From assembly GCF_026914265.1 (NCBI RefSeq), contig NC_069126.1, positions 38,567,725-38,631,724 on the forward strand: DNA of 64,000 nucleotides, given 5' to 3'. A model generated the notes under the pieces. That model saw only the letters and a list, made by a program, of their open reading frames with translations. It was not told the DNA's origin and ran no database searches. The stretch is from Mya arenaria. Taxonomy: Eukaryota > Mollusca > Bivalvia > Myida > Myidae. The position numbers were made by a program, and so were the translations under genes. Positions 1 to 11,912 of the stretch are shown one piece after another (within the stretch, counting starts at the first letter, position 1; every line of letters starts with the position of its first letter).

Positions 1-1012
1 CTTCTTTCTACAACGCCAAATACCTTTATCAAATCACCCACATACTATCGCCCACATATTTTTAATTCCCTGTATGTTTAATGTACATGTACCTTAATAT
101 GTCACACGTGGACAAAATGAACAGATTTATATCAGTTGTTTTAAGACTATCTGCGCATGCGCCCAGTTAGTCTTAAGACCGCAAAATCCAAAGAACTACT
201 TCTATTCATGTCGTTTTAACCCATTTTTTTGTCTTAATGCGCTCTATGTTTAGCAGATTGAGGACGAAATCATAAAAATAGATTAGTTGTATTGCGGTCC
301 GAGTATGAGTTCTTGCTTGTTCGGCTATTTCCGCGCTGTATTTCTTATCCCGGCGTTTTATTTTTAGCAGTATATAACTATTTATAGATCGTTATATTTA
401 TCAGATTAATGTGGGTCAAAATAATGGAGGCTCTGGTAGGAAGGTAACATACTGGTATTCACTCTGAGTTAAGCCCAAGATGTTCTAGAAATTATTACCG
501 ACCGCAAGTGTCTCATCGCCTGCAGTGTTTGTTATTATATAAATTGTGTGTGACCTTGAAGCACGCTTATTTGTAATGGTGTATTTTTGATATTACTTTT
601 ATGAGATAAGAAACAAAAATGATTATCTGAAATTCAGTAGTTGTATCTCAGGTTTCGCGTTGCTTATGCTTCAAATACTATGCGTTGCCTGCTATACAAT
701 AACAAAATACTATTCATTCTAAGATGTTTTCATTTTTTGCGTAAAAGCTTCGTTCCGGCATAGTTTTGGACATTATGATTTCAATTTATTCTAGCACACA
801 TGCCCTGATACGACAGTGAGTTATGCATACGTTTGATGAAGCAGAGTAGTTCGGATTTAACCTGTAAAACATCCAAAGAGTGCGAAGCATTCATAACAGC
901 ACTAGTATTTCTACACCGATACTTACATAAAACATAAATAACATTTATTTATCAATAAAACTTGAAAAAGCACAATCATATTCTCATTCTTAGAACAGAC
1001 AGTTTCTGATAA
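1..1012. other. intergenic, nothing recognised
   Basis: AT-rich sequence with no credible exon on either strand. A palindromic TGCGCATGCGC core at 152-163 fits the NRF1 consensus, but no gene start is visible next to it. Confidence 0.5.
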
Positions 1013-1525
1013 TCTAAAAATAGTTTCAACTACATTAACTGACCGATTTTCTAAAAATAGTTTCTACATACATTAACTGACCACATGTTTGTCCTCACCA
1101 CGGGAAAATGACCATCTGATAAGCTCTGCATTTTGATAGGAATTACTGCTAAAGTTGCTCGTAAAAATAAAATCATTTTCCTTAAACAATTAGAACGTGT
1201 ATGTTCATAAAACTTGCCTAACGTATGATATCTAATCAAAGTACCGATAGAAGCGATTAAAAGGGGCATGCATTCTAATTTTACATACATGGGGATACGT
1301 AGACTGAAGTGATGAGCTGTGCATTTTGAATGAAATTATTGCTGATGTAGTTTGTAAAAATAATGATTTTTCCTTAAACAAAACGTGTATGTTCATAAAA
1401 CGAAATGATATATATGATGTATTGTATTTTCCTATCGTATGATATTTTATCAAAGCAACGAAAACCCTTTAGAAACGATTGATAGGGGCATGCATTGTAA
1501 CATTAAATACATGGGGGTGGGGATT
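1013..1525. repeat. local tandem duplications (about 38 bp and about 200 bp)
   Basis: A short segment beginning CTAAAAATAGTTTC and ending ACATTAACTGACC occurs twice in a row at 1013-1083. A longer unit of about 200 bp (1115-1295) is repeated imperfectly at 1305-1520; both copies hold TTCCTTAAACAA, CGTGTATGTTCATAAAAC and GGGGCATGCATT. The small open frames here are shadows of this repeat and carry no recognisable domain. Confidence 0.7.
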
Positions 1526-2202
1526 TACGACGATTGAAGCAACATTTACATAAACAAAATGATACAAGACGCCATAAAATAGATATACATGTAGATATGT
1601 TTGTTTCCTCGCCCAGTGTGTTCACTTTTATCTATGTGCCCTTCACCCATTCCCATACGGTTCAAATAAAATTTGCAACTCTCACATATTTGCCCGCAGA
1701 TAGTCTTTCAGCGCCTCGCGCTTTGATTTAAATACGCATATGCATTATTCTTAACTACAATGTACATGTAGATATTGTTGGTCCGCAGCAGAAGCAAAAT
1801 CTAAACACAGGTAAATAATACATGTATTTATTTGATTCAGAATGCGTTCATTTTGAAACTATTTGCGAATTCTGTTCTTTAAATTGCGTTCTATAACTCG
1901 CTGATATTACAAAAATTGCTTTTTGTACAATTTGAATTGCGTTATATTATGCAAAACTCAGCTTATTCTAACTAAATTAACCGCATTACATAGATTGAAA
2001 ACTCATTACAGCGCTATTTATAGCAAGCTAATTAATATGCAGAACGCAGTCCGTAGCTATTAGAGCAGATTGTTTACTAGCTATTTTCGATGTTAATGTA
2101 AATTACGTCCGTGACCACCACTGTTTAAACCGCGCTGTGCACGCATTAATTCGCCAAAAGTTAAAATGTTGATCTGCCGATGCGATTTCCAAGATACGGT
2201 TA
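1526..2202. other. intergenic, nothing recognised
   Basis: AT-rich DNA. A 65-codon frame at 1534-1731 has no recognisable domain or clear splice context, and I do not call it a gene. Confidence 0.5.
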
Positions 2203-2530
2203 TGAGGCTGTAGACAACTTTTAAAAAAACAACACTTGAAATCAGCCAATTTCTGCGTAAATATCTACAAACCAGTGATATATAAGACTGCTAACAAAAA
2301 ATCAGATCGCAGATTTTCATATTTAAGTTAAAAAAAGAAGATGTTTTATGCATTTTCCTTAAACTGTTAGTAACACTTTGAGCCATAAAAGATTACTTTT
2401 CGAACATAAATATGAAAATCTGCGATCTGATCTTTTGTCAGTAGTCATATATCACTGGTTTCCATGCATTTCTGCATACGTTAGCTCCTTCCAAAAAAAT
2501 GTTCAGTCTGTGAAAGTGCAGCTTTAAAAA
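2203..2530. mobile_element. MITE-like family A, copy 1 (degenerate ends)
   Basis: The core is an inverted repeat: ACCAGTGATATATAAGACTGCT then CAGATCGCAGATTTTCATATTT at 2271-2322, answered by AAATATGAAAATCTGCGATCTGAT and GTAGTCATATATCACTGGTTT at 2408-2461. The ends show worn versions of the family ends (GTGAAAGTGCAGCTTTAAA on the right). Related copies lie at 8770, 15283, 16437 and 35800. Non-autonomous, no coding capacity. Confidence 0.75.
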
Positions 2531-2849
2531 TCAATATGTAAGAATTACAATTCCAGCAAAAATGCCATAAAAAATCTACAAACCCTTCCACCAAGGTCAT
2601 TGTCTGATACACTATTTCAAGCATAAACTCATTGTTGAGTTCTGGATTTCTGTACTAAACACCATTTGTCTGTGAATATTATTACAAAAAGCAGGAAGCA
2701 ACTAGAGATTGTTTTGTTTTGTTTTTTGACAAAAGCGCTTCTCTCCCCGTGTGGTCGTAGCTGTAAAAAAATAAATGATGGACATGCAATTTGTAATTTT
2801 GGACTGGAGACGAACCAACGGTGTTTGGTTTATTCATCCATATTAAAAA

Positions 2850-3890
2850 GCGACCTTGACGGTGACATTGACCTTTGAACTTCTGATCTCAAAATCAATA
2901 GGAGTCATCTACTAGTCATGACCAACTAGCATACCAAGTATGAAGTTCCTCGGTACAAGCGTTCTTTAGTTATTAGCAGAAACTGTTTTTAAGCTTAAGG
3001 TCACCGCCAACATATCGTTATTTACCTGAAGGTAACCTTGACGTTTGACTTTTTGATCTCAAAATTAGTAGGGGCCATCTACTAGTCATAAACAACTAGA
3101 ATACCAAGTATGAAGTTCGTGGACCCAAAGGATCTTTAGTTATTGAGCGGAAACCGTTTCTTCACCTCAAGGTCACGGCAACCTTGACCTTCGACCTAGT
3201 GATCTCAAAATCAATAGGATTCATCTACTAGCCATAACCAACTAGCATACCAAGTATGAAGTTCCTGGGAGCATGCGTTCTTTAGTTATTGAGCAGAAAC
3301 CGTTTCTTCACCTCAAGGTCATGGTGACCTTGACCTTTGACCTTCTGATCTCAAAATCATAAGGAGGGCTCTACGAGTCATGACCAACTAGCATACCAAG
3401 TATAAAGTTCCTGGGTACAAGCGTTCTTTAGTTATTGAGCAGAAACCAGTTAAAAGCTAAAGGTCACCGCCAACATACCGTTTTTTTTACCTGAAAGTAA
3501 CCTTGACCTTTGACCTTTTGATCTCAAAATCAATAGGGGTCATCTACTAGTCATGAACAACTAGCATACCAAGTATGAAGTTCCTTGACCCAAAGGATCT
3601 TTAGTTATTAAGAATTATTGAAAAGGTTTCTTCACCTCAAGGTCACAGAGACCTTTGACCTAGTGATCTCAAAATCAATAGGGGCCATCTACTAGTCATG
3701 ACCAACTAGCATACCAAGTATGAAGTTGCTGGGTCTAAGCGTTCTATAGTTATTGAGCGGAAATTAAGTGTGACGGACTGACGGACAGGGCAAAAACCTA
3801 TAGTAATTGAGCGGAAATTAAGTGACGGATTGACGGTCAGGGGAAAAACAATATGTCTTCCAATGAATGGGGGAGACATAATCATTTGCC
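2850..3890. repeat. tandem array, about 146-bp unit, GACCTTGACCTTTGACC type
   Basis: The marker ATACCAAGTA (one copy is ATACCAAGTAT with a variant flank) recurs at about 2931, 3101, 3247, 3393, 3566 and 3711, so unit lengths alternate between about 146 and about 171 bp. The longer units carry an extra piece around CACCGCCAACATA. The array ends with GGGGGAGACATAAT, a 3' end I know from a family common in bivalve genomes. One unit carries a perfect AGGTCATGGTGACCT inverted repeat at 3316-3330. No coding function. Confidence 0.9.
3316..3330. promoter_or_regulatory. IR3 nuclear-receptor-type site inside a tandem repeat
   Basis: The 15-mer AGGTCATGGTGACCT is two perfect AGGTCA half-sites inverted with 3-bp spacing, the geometry bound by estrogen-receptor-type dimers. 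It is overlapped by AAGGTCA monomer sites. The sequence match is direct; any binding in this animal is inference. Confidence 0.4.
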
Positions 3891-4792
3891 TTAAATTTGC
3901 TCAGTTTGAAGACAAATCTTACAAATTCCGAGTGCCCTCAGACCTACCTCTGTTATAGGCTGTACTTGACAAATGTTAAAGTTGAAGTTCAGGCTGCAAT
4001 GAGATTCAGACTTTTTGGGGCAAAAACTTAAGCACAAACTATCAAGAACCGGTTAAATTGCTAATCATTATCTAATGTATTTGTTCATATACACACTGTA
4101 CACATATAATATATCAAATTGCAATAGATTATCATAAACAAGGATTCAGTGAATTAAATATGTCGCCTGGTTGAACATGGGAATGGAAATACATGTAGTT
4201 CAACAATTATTTATTATGAGTAGGAGCTATAATATGGAACAATTGATGTGAAGTATGTTCAAATATGATGTATCAGGGTCAATAGAAATGAATTGTGTGT
4301 AAAAACATGTTTTCAATAAGCAAGTTCGTTCCATTGACATTCCCCGCCAGATAAGGCAAAGTAGATCGCTTGGAAATCATGTCTTGGTGAACTATTTCAA
4401 TCAAAACTTGCAATATAGCTGCAAAGTGATGGACTCTTATGATCATTGGATATGAGTTTGTGTGCAACATAATTGGATATTTGACCTAGTAACTAGTTAT
4501 TGACCCTTGTGACCCTCAAAATGTTATGTTCCTGGAATCATGTAGTCCGAAGCCTAGAAAATAAACATTTATGTCTGGTTTAGTTCTATCTATTTACGGG
4601 TTTGCCGTTATCGCTTTTATTTCTTTAGGATGATTACGTGTTTAATAGTAATGTTATAGTTCTAATATAAAATGCCTAAATGTGTCCAGTAAATCTTAAA
4701 TTGATACGAAAGAAGTTTTATTCTTAATGGTTTTCTACTTTTTCTAAAGATTAATGAACTTAACACCCCTAGTCTGAAATGTAAGTTATATA
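3891..4792. other. intergenic, nothing recognised
   Basis: No exon-like segment or repeat structure was recognised. Short frames on the minus strand at 4279-4470 have no domain. Confidence 0.5.
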
Positions 4793-5312
4793 TTATAAGT
4801 ATCTATCATGTGTTTCCGGTACGGATAGAAAAATCCGACCCAAGGGCACGCGCTTAAGCCGGTAACGAGGTTTGCCGCAGTGTTCCCGACATTCGGAGGA
4901 GTTCCGAATGTGTGTCGAGGGTCGTTTTTTGTCTATCCGTTCCGGAAACACATGATTGATATTTTTTCTTGCATACCTAAAATTATGAATTTGTGGAAAA
5001 ATTGACGTAGAAAATGCACTTTTGTACATTTCACCAAAAAGCGCGTGCGACGTTTTGTTCTGACGTCATAAAGCGCATTAATTTTAAACACTATCGACTT
5101 CAAAAAGTTCCTTTAAAAAATCGCGCTTTTACGATTATTTATTTTCAATACTAATTTAAATTATTGTATACTTATATTTTTGATTCCACTTTATGGAAAT
5201 TGCATAATATACTTTTCATAAACATACAATAAAAGAATCAAGAAGTGGCGCGTTGTTGCGCGTGAGTTTTTCCAGCACCGGTCACATGACCGGAAACACA
5301 CGTCCAGAATGC
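4793..5312. repeat. dispersed repeat family B, copy 1
   Basis: Starts GTATCTATCATGTGTTTCCGG and ends CATGACCGGAAACACACGTCC, so the ends are imperfectly inverted. An internal CCGGAAACACATGATTGATA near 4942 forms a second inverted pair with the left end. A close copy lies at 59845-60368, with the same block TGTACATTTCACCAAAAAGCGCG and TGACGTCATAAAGCGC. This suggests a non-autonomous mobile family of about 520 bp. No coding capacity. Confidence 0.8.
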
Positions 5313-5417
5313 AAGAATATGGCTTCACCAATAGGGTTTGTTAAAATGGATCATTCTGTTTAGGTCACATGATGTTAGGGTATATAAGCAGCAACATGCA
5401 TAGAAATGGTTTATTAT

Positions 5418-5620
5418 GTGGCGGATCCATGGTATAGTGGTAACACACTTGACTAACAACCCAGGGCTCGCAGGTTAGATTCCCTGTCAAATCACTAATC
5501 AAAGTGCTGAAAGCACTGATGGACTAGGGCTTCATTCAGGGGAATGTTGACAACCATGTTCTAAGCATTGAAAAAATCGGCTCACATCACAAGGGGTCAC
5601 TGTTTAATGGGCTAGCTTTA
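5418..5620 (+). mobile_element. tRNA-derived SINE-like element
   Basis: The head reads GGATCCATGGTATAGTGG with an A-box-like TGGTATAGTGG, and a B-box-like GGTTAGATTCCC lies about 45 bp on, one base from the usual GGTTCGATTCC. This is internal pol III promoter architecture. It runs into the 22-bp hairpin motif AATCAAAGTGCTGAAAGCACTG at 5497-5518. The cloverleaf is not complete, so it is not called a tRNA gene. Confidence 0.55.
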
Positions 5621-6501
5621 ACTTTATACTAAAACTGCTTGCAAGCTGCAAAGGAAATTTGAAAAATCTAGTTAAGTGTGTGTAGAGTGAGGGGGGTGGG
5701 GGGGGGGGGGCTAAAGCGTTAAATCAGATAAAGTCATAGTTCTTTTGAATTTCTCAAAGTCGTTAAATAAGACTTGTACAAATTAATTTACGTGGTTGAC
5801 ACACATACTTCTTTAATTTGATCAAATCCTTTTATATCAAAGGACTGATATTTGCAGTTTCAGAGAAGATTTTCAATGATGTAATTATATACTATATAGA
5901 AAACCTGTCACCTCTTTTTCAGGGGAGCTTTAAACCACAGGGCCATACTTTGAACAACCTTTGTAAAAGACATCTACATTGTACACCTATGTCAGACTGC
6001 ATACACAATGCTATTAGGAAGTAATTTTTATTTATATATTATATTTTTATAAATATTAGACACTGCATTCTGTCTAATGCTATTCATATTACTGCTGCAG
6101 ACTTTCGTACATAGCAAAGCAAGCTGAGTAGACTAAGATGAGATGAATATCGTTTTTAAAGTATGACATATTCAAATGTCTTTTAAATACTTTGACCATC
6201 AAATTTCATAACATGGTGTCATCAGTTCATCACACTGCTAGTGAGAATGGAATACCAAACATAATTTTATTCTTTATTTTATACCCATCATTAATCCACA
6301 TGCAATACATATCACAAAATACTTTAACCCATATTCCGCTCCAGTGCAGTACGGCCATATACCACTCTTGTGGCGTCCCGTCATAACAAGTATGTTGCGC
6401 AATATTAAATTGACGTCATTAAACCAATGAGTGCCTCCTTAAAATGAAATTTATTATGCAAAGATGTGGCTTCTAAGTGATCTAATCAGTAATGTATATA
6501 A
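5621..6501. other. intergenic with a poly-G tract
   Basis: A G-rich run of about 22 bases lies at 5690-5711. Sequence around 5930-5990 (CCACAGGGCCATACTTTGAACAACC) is a diverged duplicate of 6835-6890. Frames at 5818-6024 and 6192-6386 have no recognisable domain. Confidence 0.45.
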
Positions 6502-6714
6502 TAACAGGTTTTGTACATAATAGGGTTATTAGTACTGCGTTTTGATCCGGATATGGCGGAATGTCATAATTGATTCTGGTCGTTTTTTGTAGATTTTGAT
6601 TTTACTCGGCTTGTGCCTTGTGAAATCCGAATCTGCAAAAATCTACTTGAGTCGAATACAACCTCCTGGATCAAAACGCAGTACCTATAACCCTATTATG
6701 TACTAAACCTGTTA
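6502..6714. mobile_element. MITE-like inverted-repeat element C
   Basis: Arms of about 46 bp: TAACAGGTTTTGTACATAATAGGG leading to ACTGCGTTTTGATCC on the left, answered on the right by GGATCAAAACGCAGTAC leading to TACTAAACCTGTTA. The centre of about 120 bp is itself partly palindromic (TTTTGTAGATTTTGATT against AATCTGCAAAAATCTAC). No coding capacity and no clear target duplication. Confidence 0.75.
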
Positions 6715-6738
6715 CCCCGTGGACAGAGCATCTTTAAC

Positions 6739-6829
6739 CAATCTCATTAAAATCATATCGTGACGTTCACTTCATTTCATAGCGTAACGTCGTGAAGCGT
6801 GTATTGGGGATCTGATTTTAATGAGATTG
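6739..6829. mobile_element. 91-bp MITE D with 9-bp target duplication
   Basis: Ends are CAATCTCATTAAAATCA and its inverse TGATTTTAATGAGATTG. The direct repeat ATCTTTAAC flanks both sides (6730-6738 and 6830-6838), a 9-bp duplication as made by Mutator-like elements. The outer sequence, with one copy of the duplication, rejoins into the segment that resembles 5930-5990. A truncated copy lies at 54484-54533 in the opposite orientation. Confidence 0.8.
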
Positions 6830-6839
6830 ATCTTTAACC

Positions 6840-8769
6840 CACAGGGCGATTGTAACTTTGAACAATCATTGTAAAAGACAACTACATACATGTATACGAT
6901 GCTTAAGGAAGTAGTTTGGAAAAATTAAGAATTATTTTCTCCGTCTTAATTTGTATGCATTAGATAACTCGATAAATGCAGCAGTTGGCCATTCTTGTAT
7001 TGTCTTCTGTCACTGTCCTGATAGCTCCCTATCTCAATAGATGCAAAAGGTTGTAGGTTCATGATTCTCCTGGTCCAATATGTCATACAGAAGGAAGATG
7101 TTGAATGTAGAATCAAGAAGCTTTCTTTTCAGGCACTCCAAATTGAATAGTACTGTAACATTTGGAGTGCCAATAATTTGTTGGATTCGTAGGCAACATG
7201 TATCAGGTGTTGCAGTACATTTGGCAAATACTTTTCACCCGTCCTTGTAAATCTAAAAAAGCTTTCATTTCGCAAAAGTAGTTCATATAACTATATTAAG
7301 GTTGCTAAATCAGAGTTCGAATAATTCTGAAAACTAGATGTGCCTTTAATTGCAGCAATTTGAACTCCAACTCATAATGCCAATTAAGCTGGTTATGCAA
7401 TACTGTTCCTTGGTGTGGGGATTGCTTTATTTACTTGAAGTACAATGTATTAACATGCATTTTTCTTGCCCTGACTACATCCAAGCCTTAAATCTTAGAT
7501 CAACATGTACTTGGGGCTATGTGTAATATCAATGAGAACTATAAATTATGTTCAATTTAGTGCCACTTATGATATTTCATTCCACATACAAAAACACTAA
7601 CATGTTCTTTAAAACCAATATCCTATGTTATGATAAAACCATTGCCAAGTTGGCAATTTGAAAAGACAATCAATTATATCTGGTCAGGGTTTGACAGTCT
7701 TTCTAGACTTGTTTTGCAGTTACTTTGAAAATCTTCAAAAGCTGAACTGAACAAGATTGGAGCAAAAATCTCACAATACCAAAAGGGGTTTTAAAGACTT
7801 ACGAGATCATTCTCACATCACCTATACCATTAGTTCTTTTCTACAAACTTAAGTCAACATAATAATTAATGTTTTACATAAATATTGCAATGAATAAAAC
7901 ATATTGCAATAAGTGCCAATAACATAGCAATCAAGTATGATCACTATAGGCCTAAACATGAGATTTTAACATCTCATCTTCCTGATAAACAATAAATAAT
8001 TTTACTTAACAATTTTCTCATTATTTACACAAGCTGAAAATATGGTTTCTTTTTGAATACTTCACATATGTCATGGCTTTCATCATTCAAACTAACATTT
8101 CGCTTGTTATTTCAATATTCAATGATTTTGTAAACATTCATAAATGATGGTTAAAATTAACATTCATGCTAATCATGCCTACCAAAAGCACCTGACTGAC
8201 CAATCAATATCCAATTTTGCAAGGGCTTATTGGTGGTTCATTGAAATCAACCATGACCTCCCACAATCTGCACTGATCAACAGTAGTTAATGAATTGTTT
8301 CAATTGTTCTTATTTTCATAAACTTAGAAAACAACTGCAGTGAATAAAATTTATTCCTCATCACTGAGAGAAAGTTTAGAAAAATGAACGAAGCCGAGTT
8401 ACATCTAGTAGGATATCAAATCCTACAAATGTATTCATCATTTTATATAACCGTATTTAGTAAATGTTAAATTTTTGAAAGTCTAAAAAGTTTCATTTTT
8501 TGGTATATCAAAGAACATTAATTTTGTGTGTATAATTTTGTTGATATTTTGTGATTCGTTATATTTCATTTTTGTTTCATTTAGTGTTCAATCCCAAGCT
8601 TTTTTGTTCACATTTTAGTGCAAGAAAAGTCACTTAATTATGATCTGAATAAATTCATTATAATGTAAGGTCACATAAAGAATATATTGTGCTTTTTAAA
8701 AATAACATTTTTTCATCTGTTTAAAAGTATGTCAAATGTAGTGCATTGAAATTTTATTAACGTATGAGT
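6840..8769. other. long AT-rich intergenic stretch
   Basis: No exon, repeat array or RNA gene was recognised on either strand. The only structure noted is a 40-bp inverted repeat at 7132-7171 (GGCACTCCAAAT against ATTTGGAGTGCC). Confidence 0.5.
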
Positions 8770-9122
8770 TTAAAACTGCACTCTCAATTTGACAACTTTA
8801 TTATTTTTTGTCTTGGAACGAGCCAATTTTTCAGAAAATCCATGGAAACCAGTTATATAAGACAGCTGACCAAAATTTAGATGGCAGATTTTTATATTAA
8901 AGTTAAAAAATTGATGTTTTAAGCATTATTCTTAAACTGTTAGTAACGGTTTAAGCCATAAAACATTAATTTTCGAACGGAAATATGAAAAACTACGAGC
9001 TGATTGTTTGTCAGCAATCTGATATCATTGGTTGAAGATGTTTGAAGAGGCAAAAATTTGCTCTTTCCAAGACAAAAAATAAAGTTGTAAAAACGGTAAA
9101 TCTGTGAGAGGGTAGCTTTAAA
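8770..9122. mobile_element. MITE-like family A, copy 2 (most complete single copy)
   Basis: The left end AAACTGCACTCTCAATTTGAC with TTTTTTGTCTTGGAACGAGCC is answered by CTCTTTCCAAGACAAAAAATA and AATCTGTGAGAGGGTAGCTTTA on the right. The middle holds the family core (TTATATAAGACAGCTGACC against GTCAGCAATCTGATATC). Length is about 350 bp with no coding capacity. Confidence 0.85.
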
Positions 9123-9307
9123 CTATGACAGGAATAATTCAAGGGAATGATTTTTTGTGATTTCTAGCATTAAAATTGTCTGAATCGCATGAAAATTTAT
9201 AAATTATGTAAGGTATTCTCACATTGGTCACACTTTTTGAACTTTGTGCCGTCTTTTTTTGTTTGTCTCAAATTAATACAGCATTGGCTAATCACTTGTT
9301 GTTTATG

Positions 9308-9746
9308 AAAGGGACTGTACACCAGATTGGCACCAAAAAGTTGTTTTTTCCTGAAACTAATCTAAGGACACTTTTTTAATAAAATATTTTGCTCTTAGAT
9401 ATCGTTATTGTAAATAAAATACCAAAATGGAAAAAAAATGCAGTGAAGTGTCGTATCTACTATGCTATGAAGACTTACTTTTACTGGGAGGAATTTTCCA
9501 GATATATACCTAACTCGCTAATATCATGTAAAAAGGAATGAATTTTACTCGGTAGACATACCTAGTAATCTTTTTTTAATGGAAAAACACGAAATAACTG
9601 CTGTTAATAAATCATTTGTAAACTATAATCATCAGTTAGTAAGTTTCAATGCATTAATTGTACATATCGATACCAAGTTTATGTCAATTTTCTACAATTT
9701 TCTTTAAATTTTTGCTTTTTCATCATTGACTGAGTACAGCCCTTTT
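9308..9746. mobile_element. MITE-like element N with short inverted ends
   Basis: Begins AAAGGGACTGTACACC and ends GAGTACAGCCCTTTT, an imperfect inverted pair, 439 bp apart. The left end AGGGACTGTACACCAGATTGGC belongs to a repeat I associate with bivalve genomes. AT-rich interior without a frame of note. Confidence 0.6.
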
Positions 9747-10315
9747 CAACTGTACCTTATAATGTCTGTGACTTATCAAATATTTAATAGTAATGGTCTA
9801 CAACCAAGATTTGTTTTAATTATCCAGGTTTCAAACTGCATTGTGTATGCGATTGGAAAGGTAATCTTGAAATCTCACTTAGTATAATTTTTGGACTAGG
9901 GCACTAGTTCATAGCCGTAACCGCGCTATCTGCATTCTCAAGCCGCATCTGAGGGTTCACTGACGTAATGAACGTATTCATACGCTGTATTTTGATTGGA
10001 TTGCCGTTAGCGAATATGAATAATCAAAGTAGTACCAGAACTGGGTACAATGAAAACATCCAATAATCAAAGCACTGAAAGTGCTGAGGGACGGTACTGC
10101 TGAATGCTGGCAACATCAATGTAACATTCGGTAGTGTAAATATATCTAAAAGGGATTTGAACCATACATCATACATTAATCTGGAAAGATAACTTTTACA
10201 CAAGGGCTAAAACAACAACTGAAATGTTCGTCTTTATAATAAAATAAAAACAAGAAATATAGAAGTGCATACCTTTATGAATTTATTGGAAAAATGATTT
10301 CCAGAACAATTTGCT
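9747..10315. other. intergenic with hairpin motif copy
   Basis: The 22-bp hairpin AATCAAAGCACTGAAAGTGCTG lies at 10065-10086, followed by AGGGACGGTAC, which is shared with the copy at 41676. Nothing else was recognised. Confidence 0.55.
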
Positions 10316-10522
10316 GATTTTGTCGACCATAAACTTCTGGAGGGCTCACACAGAGATGACGTAGCTCAATAATTATGTGTATTCAGTCTTTAGAGATGAG
10401 AAACACAACTAATGCTGCGGACAGGATTAGTTGTGTGAACAATTGCAAGAATGTCCAAAGTAGAATGGGTTAAGGGAGGGTGGGTGTGTGAGCCCTCCAG
10501 AAGTTTATGGTCGACAAAATCA
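10316..10522. repeat. DIRS terminal region, 207-bp palindrome-flanked segment
   Basis: GATTTTGTCGACCATAAACT leading to TCTGGAGGGCTCACACA at 10316-10352 is repeated inverted at 10486-10522. A variant of the same end, TTTTGTCTCCCATATAACTT followed by CTGGAAGGGCCTCACACAGAG, lies at 10576-10618 and again at 22266-22308 next to the gag fragment. I read these as the inverted terminal repeats of the DIRS family plus an extra or rearranged end. Confidence 0.75.
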
Positions 10523-10806
10523 GAATCAAACTTCAACTTCCCTCTTACATCGGTAAGTATCGTTTAATTCAACAATTTTGTCTCCCATATAACTTCTGGA
10601 AGGGCCTCACACAGAGATTTGAGAGTTGGTCATTCTTGCAAAATAATGTAGCCAAATATGACAAATAAGTACTATATTCAACTTTAATGTACATGTAAGT
10701 ATATAACAAAATACTAGTATGCGGTTTTCACAAAAGCTAGGTTACATAAACAGAATCAAACTGCTATGTACAAGCATACATGTTATGTCATGATATCAAA
10801 CAACAT

Positions 10807-11912
10807 TTAACAATTGTTTAAAATTGCATTCTCAAAGGAATGGTCATCTGCAATAGGCTTATTGTAGAAACGAGCAAATGTCCGTGCATTGGACCAACCA
10901 GCTGATTTCAGGATTGTTTCTAGTTTAACACCTTTCTCTTTAGCCTTTGATACAGAGGCAGAGCGTACACTGTGGGCTTAAAACACTTGTCAACCCCTGC
11001 TGATGTGAGCAGACTCTTCACCCAGCGTGAAACTGTGTCTCTTGACGCTGCGGAATGTGGTTTTTGGGTGGTTACTAACATTTTTTTTACTTTTCCGCGG
11101 AGAGCAGCGGTTCTGTCCAGGTATTCTCGAAATGTGCGGACTATGCATAATTTTGGATCCTTATCATATTGCTTGAAAGTTATTGGAGCTAAATGATATC
11201 CAGGACGCGATTGTTTAATTAAGTGATTTGTTGCAATTTGAATATCATTTGAACCGAAAGAAATGTCCTGTATCTCCACTAAATGGATGGTTTGACCTCT
11301 CTGTGCTGACAGTAGCAGAAACAGTACGCACAACTTTCCTGACAGAATCGAGAGTGGAAGATGGTCTGTAAGGCGTGATATGTAGGTCAGTACTGTGTTA
11401 ACATCCCATATTTTCGAATATTTTGGCAATGAGGGCCTTAGTTCAAAGATACCTTTCATGAATTTGCTAACCACTACTGATTCACTGAAATCTATTCCCG
11501 TACATATTTTAAGAAACTGATTCACAGCCGATCTTGCAGTACCAATAGTGCTGTACTGTAGTTTTGAATTATACAAGCTGGTTAAGAAAGATATAAAATT
11601 TGAAAGAGATGGCTTCATCGGATCAACATGAATCAATTGTGTGAATAAAAACCACTTCTTAATGTAAGTAGCATAGGTTTTACGAGTTGAAATTCTCCAA
11701 GATGATAGAATTACTTCAGTCGAATCATCTGAAAAACCCTGTTCCCGCAAACTGATCCGGAGACGTGAAAAGCACCAAGTCCCAATTTCAGTAAGGGGTG
11801 ACTTTTTTCCGGCTGGTGTGGAAGGTATAAAATCCTCTGTGGCCGTGGTAGCTCGATCCAATCCTCGATCAACATTGACATTAGTTTGGGCCAAAAGCTT
11901 TGGGTCGTCCAT
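10807..11912 (-). pseudogene. DIRS tyrosine recombinase, one frameshift
   Basis: This is the integrase-equivalent of DIRS elements; it would join a circular DNA copy to the target through a tyrosine nucleophile. The open part runs from 11912 to 10920 (330 codons): an N-terminal core-binding region around residues 60-150, with ISTRKTYATYIKKW typical of the family, then the first catalytic arginine in SAQRGQT (residue 205). Near 10975 one base is missing. In the next frame the H-x-x-R box and the GW-x(9)-FYNK nucleophile segment continue to a stop at 10807-10809. So all catalytic boxes are present but split by a frameshift. It overlaps the end of the RNase H frame by about 200 bp, as is usual in the family. 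Confidence 0.85.

Noticed and set aside
5418..5500. A functional tRNA gene
   Set aside because: The A and B boxes are present, but the acceptor and anticodon stems do not pair by eye; a SINE head fits better.
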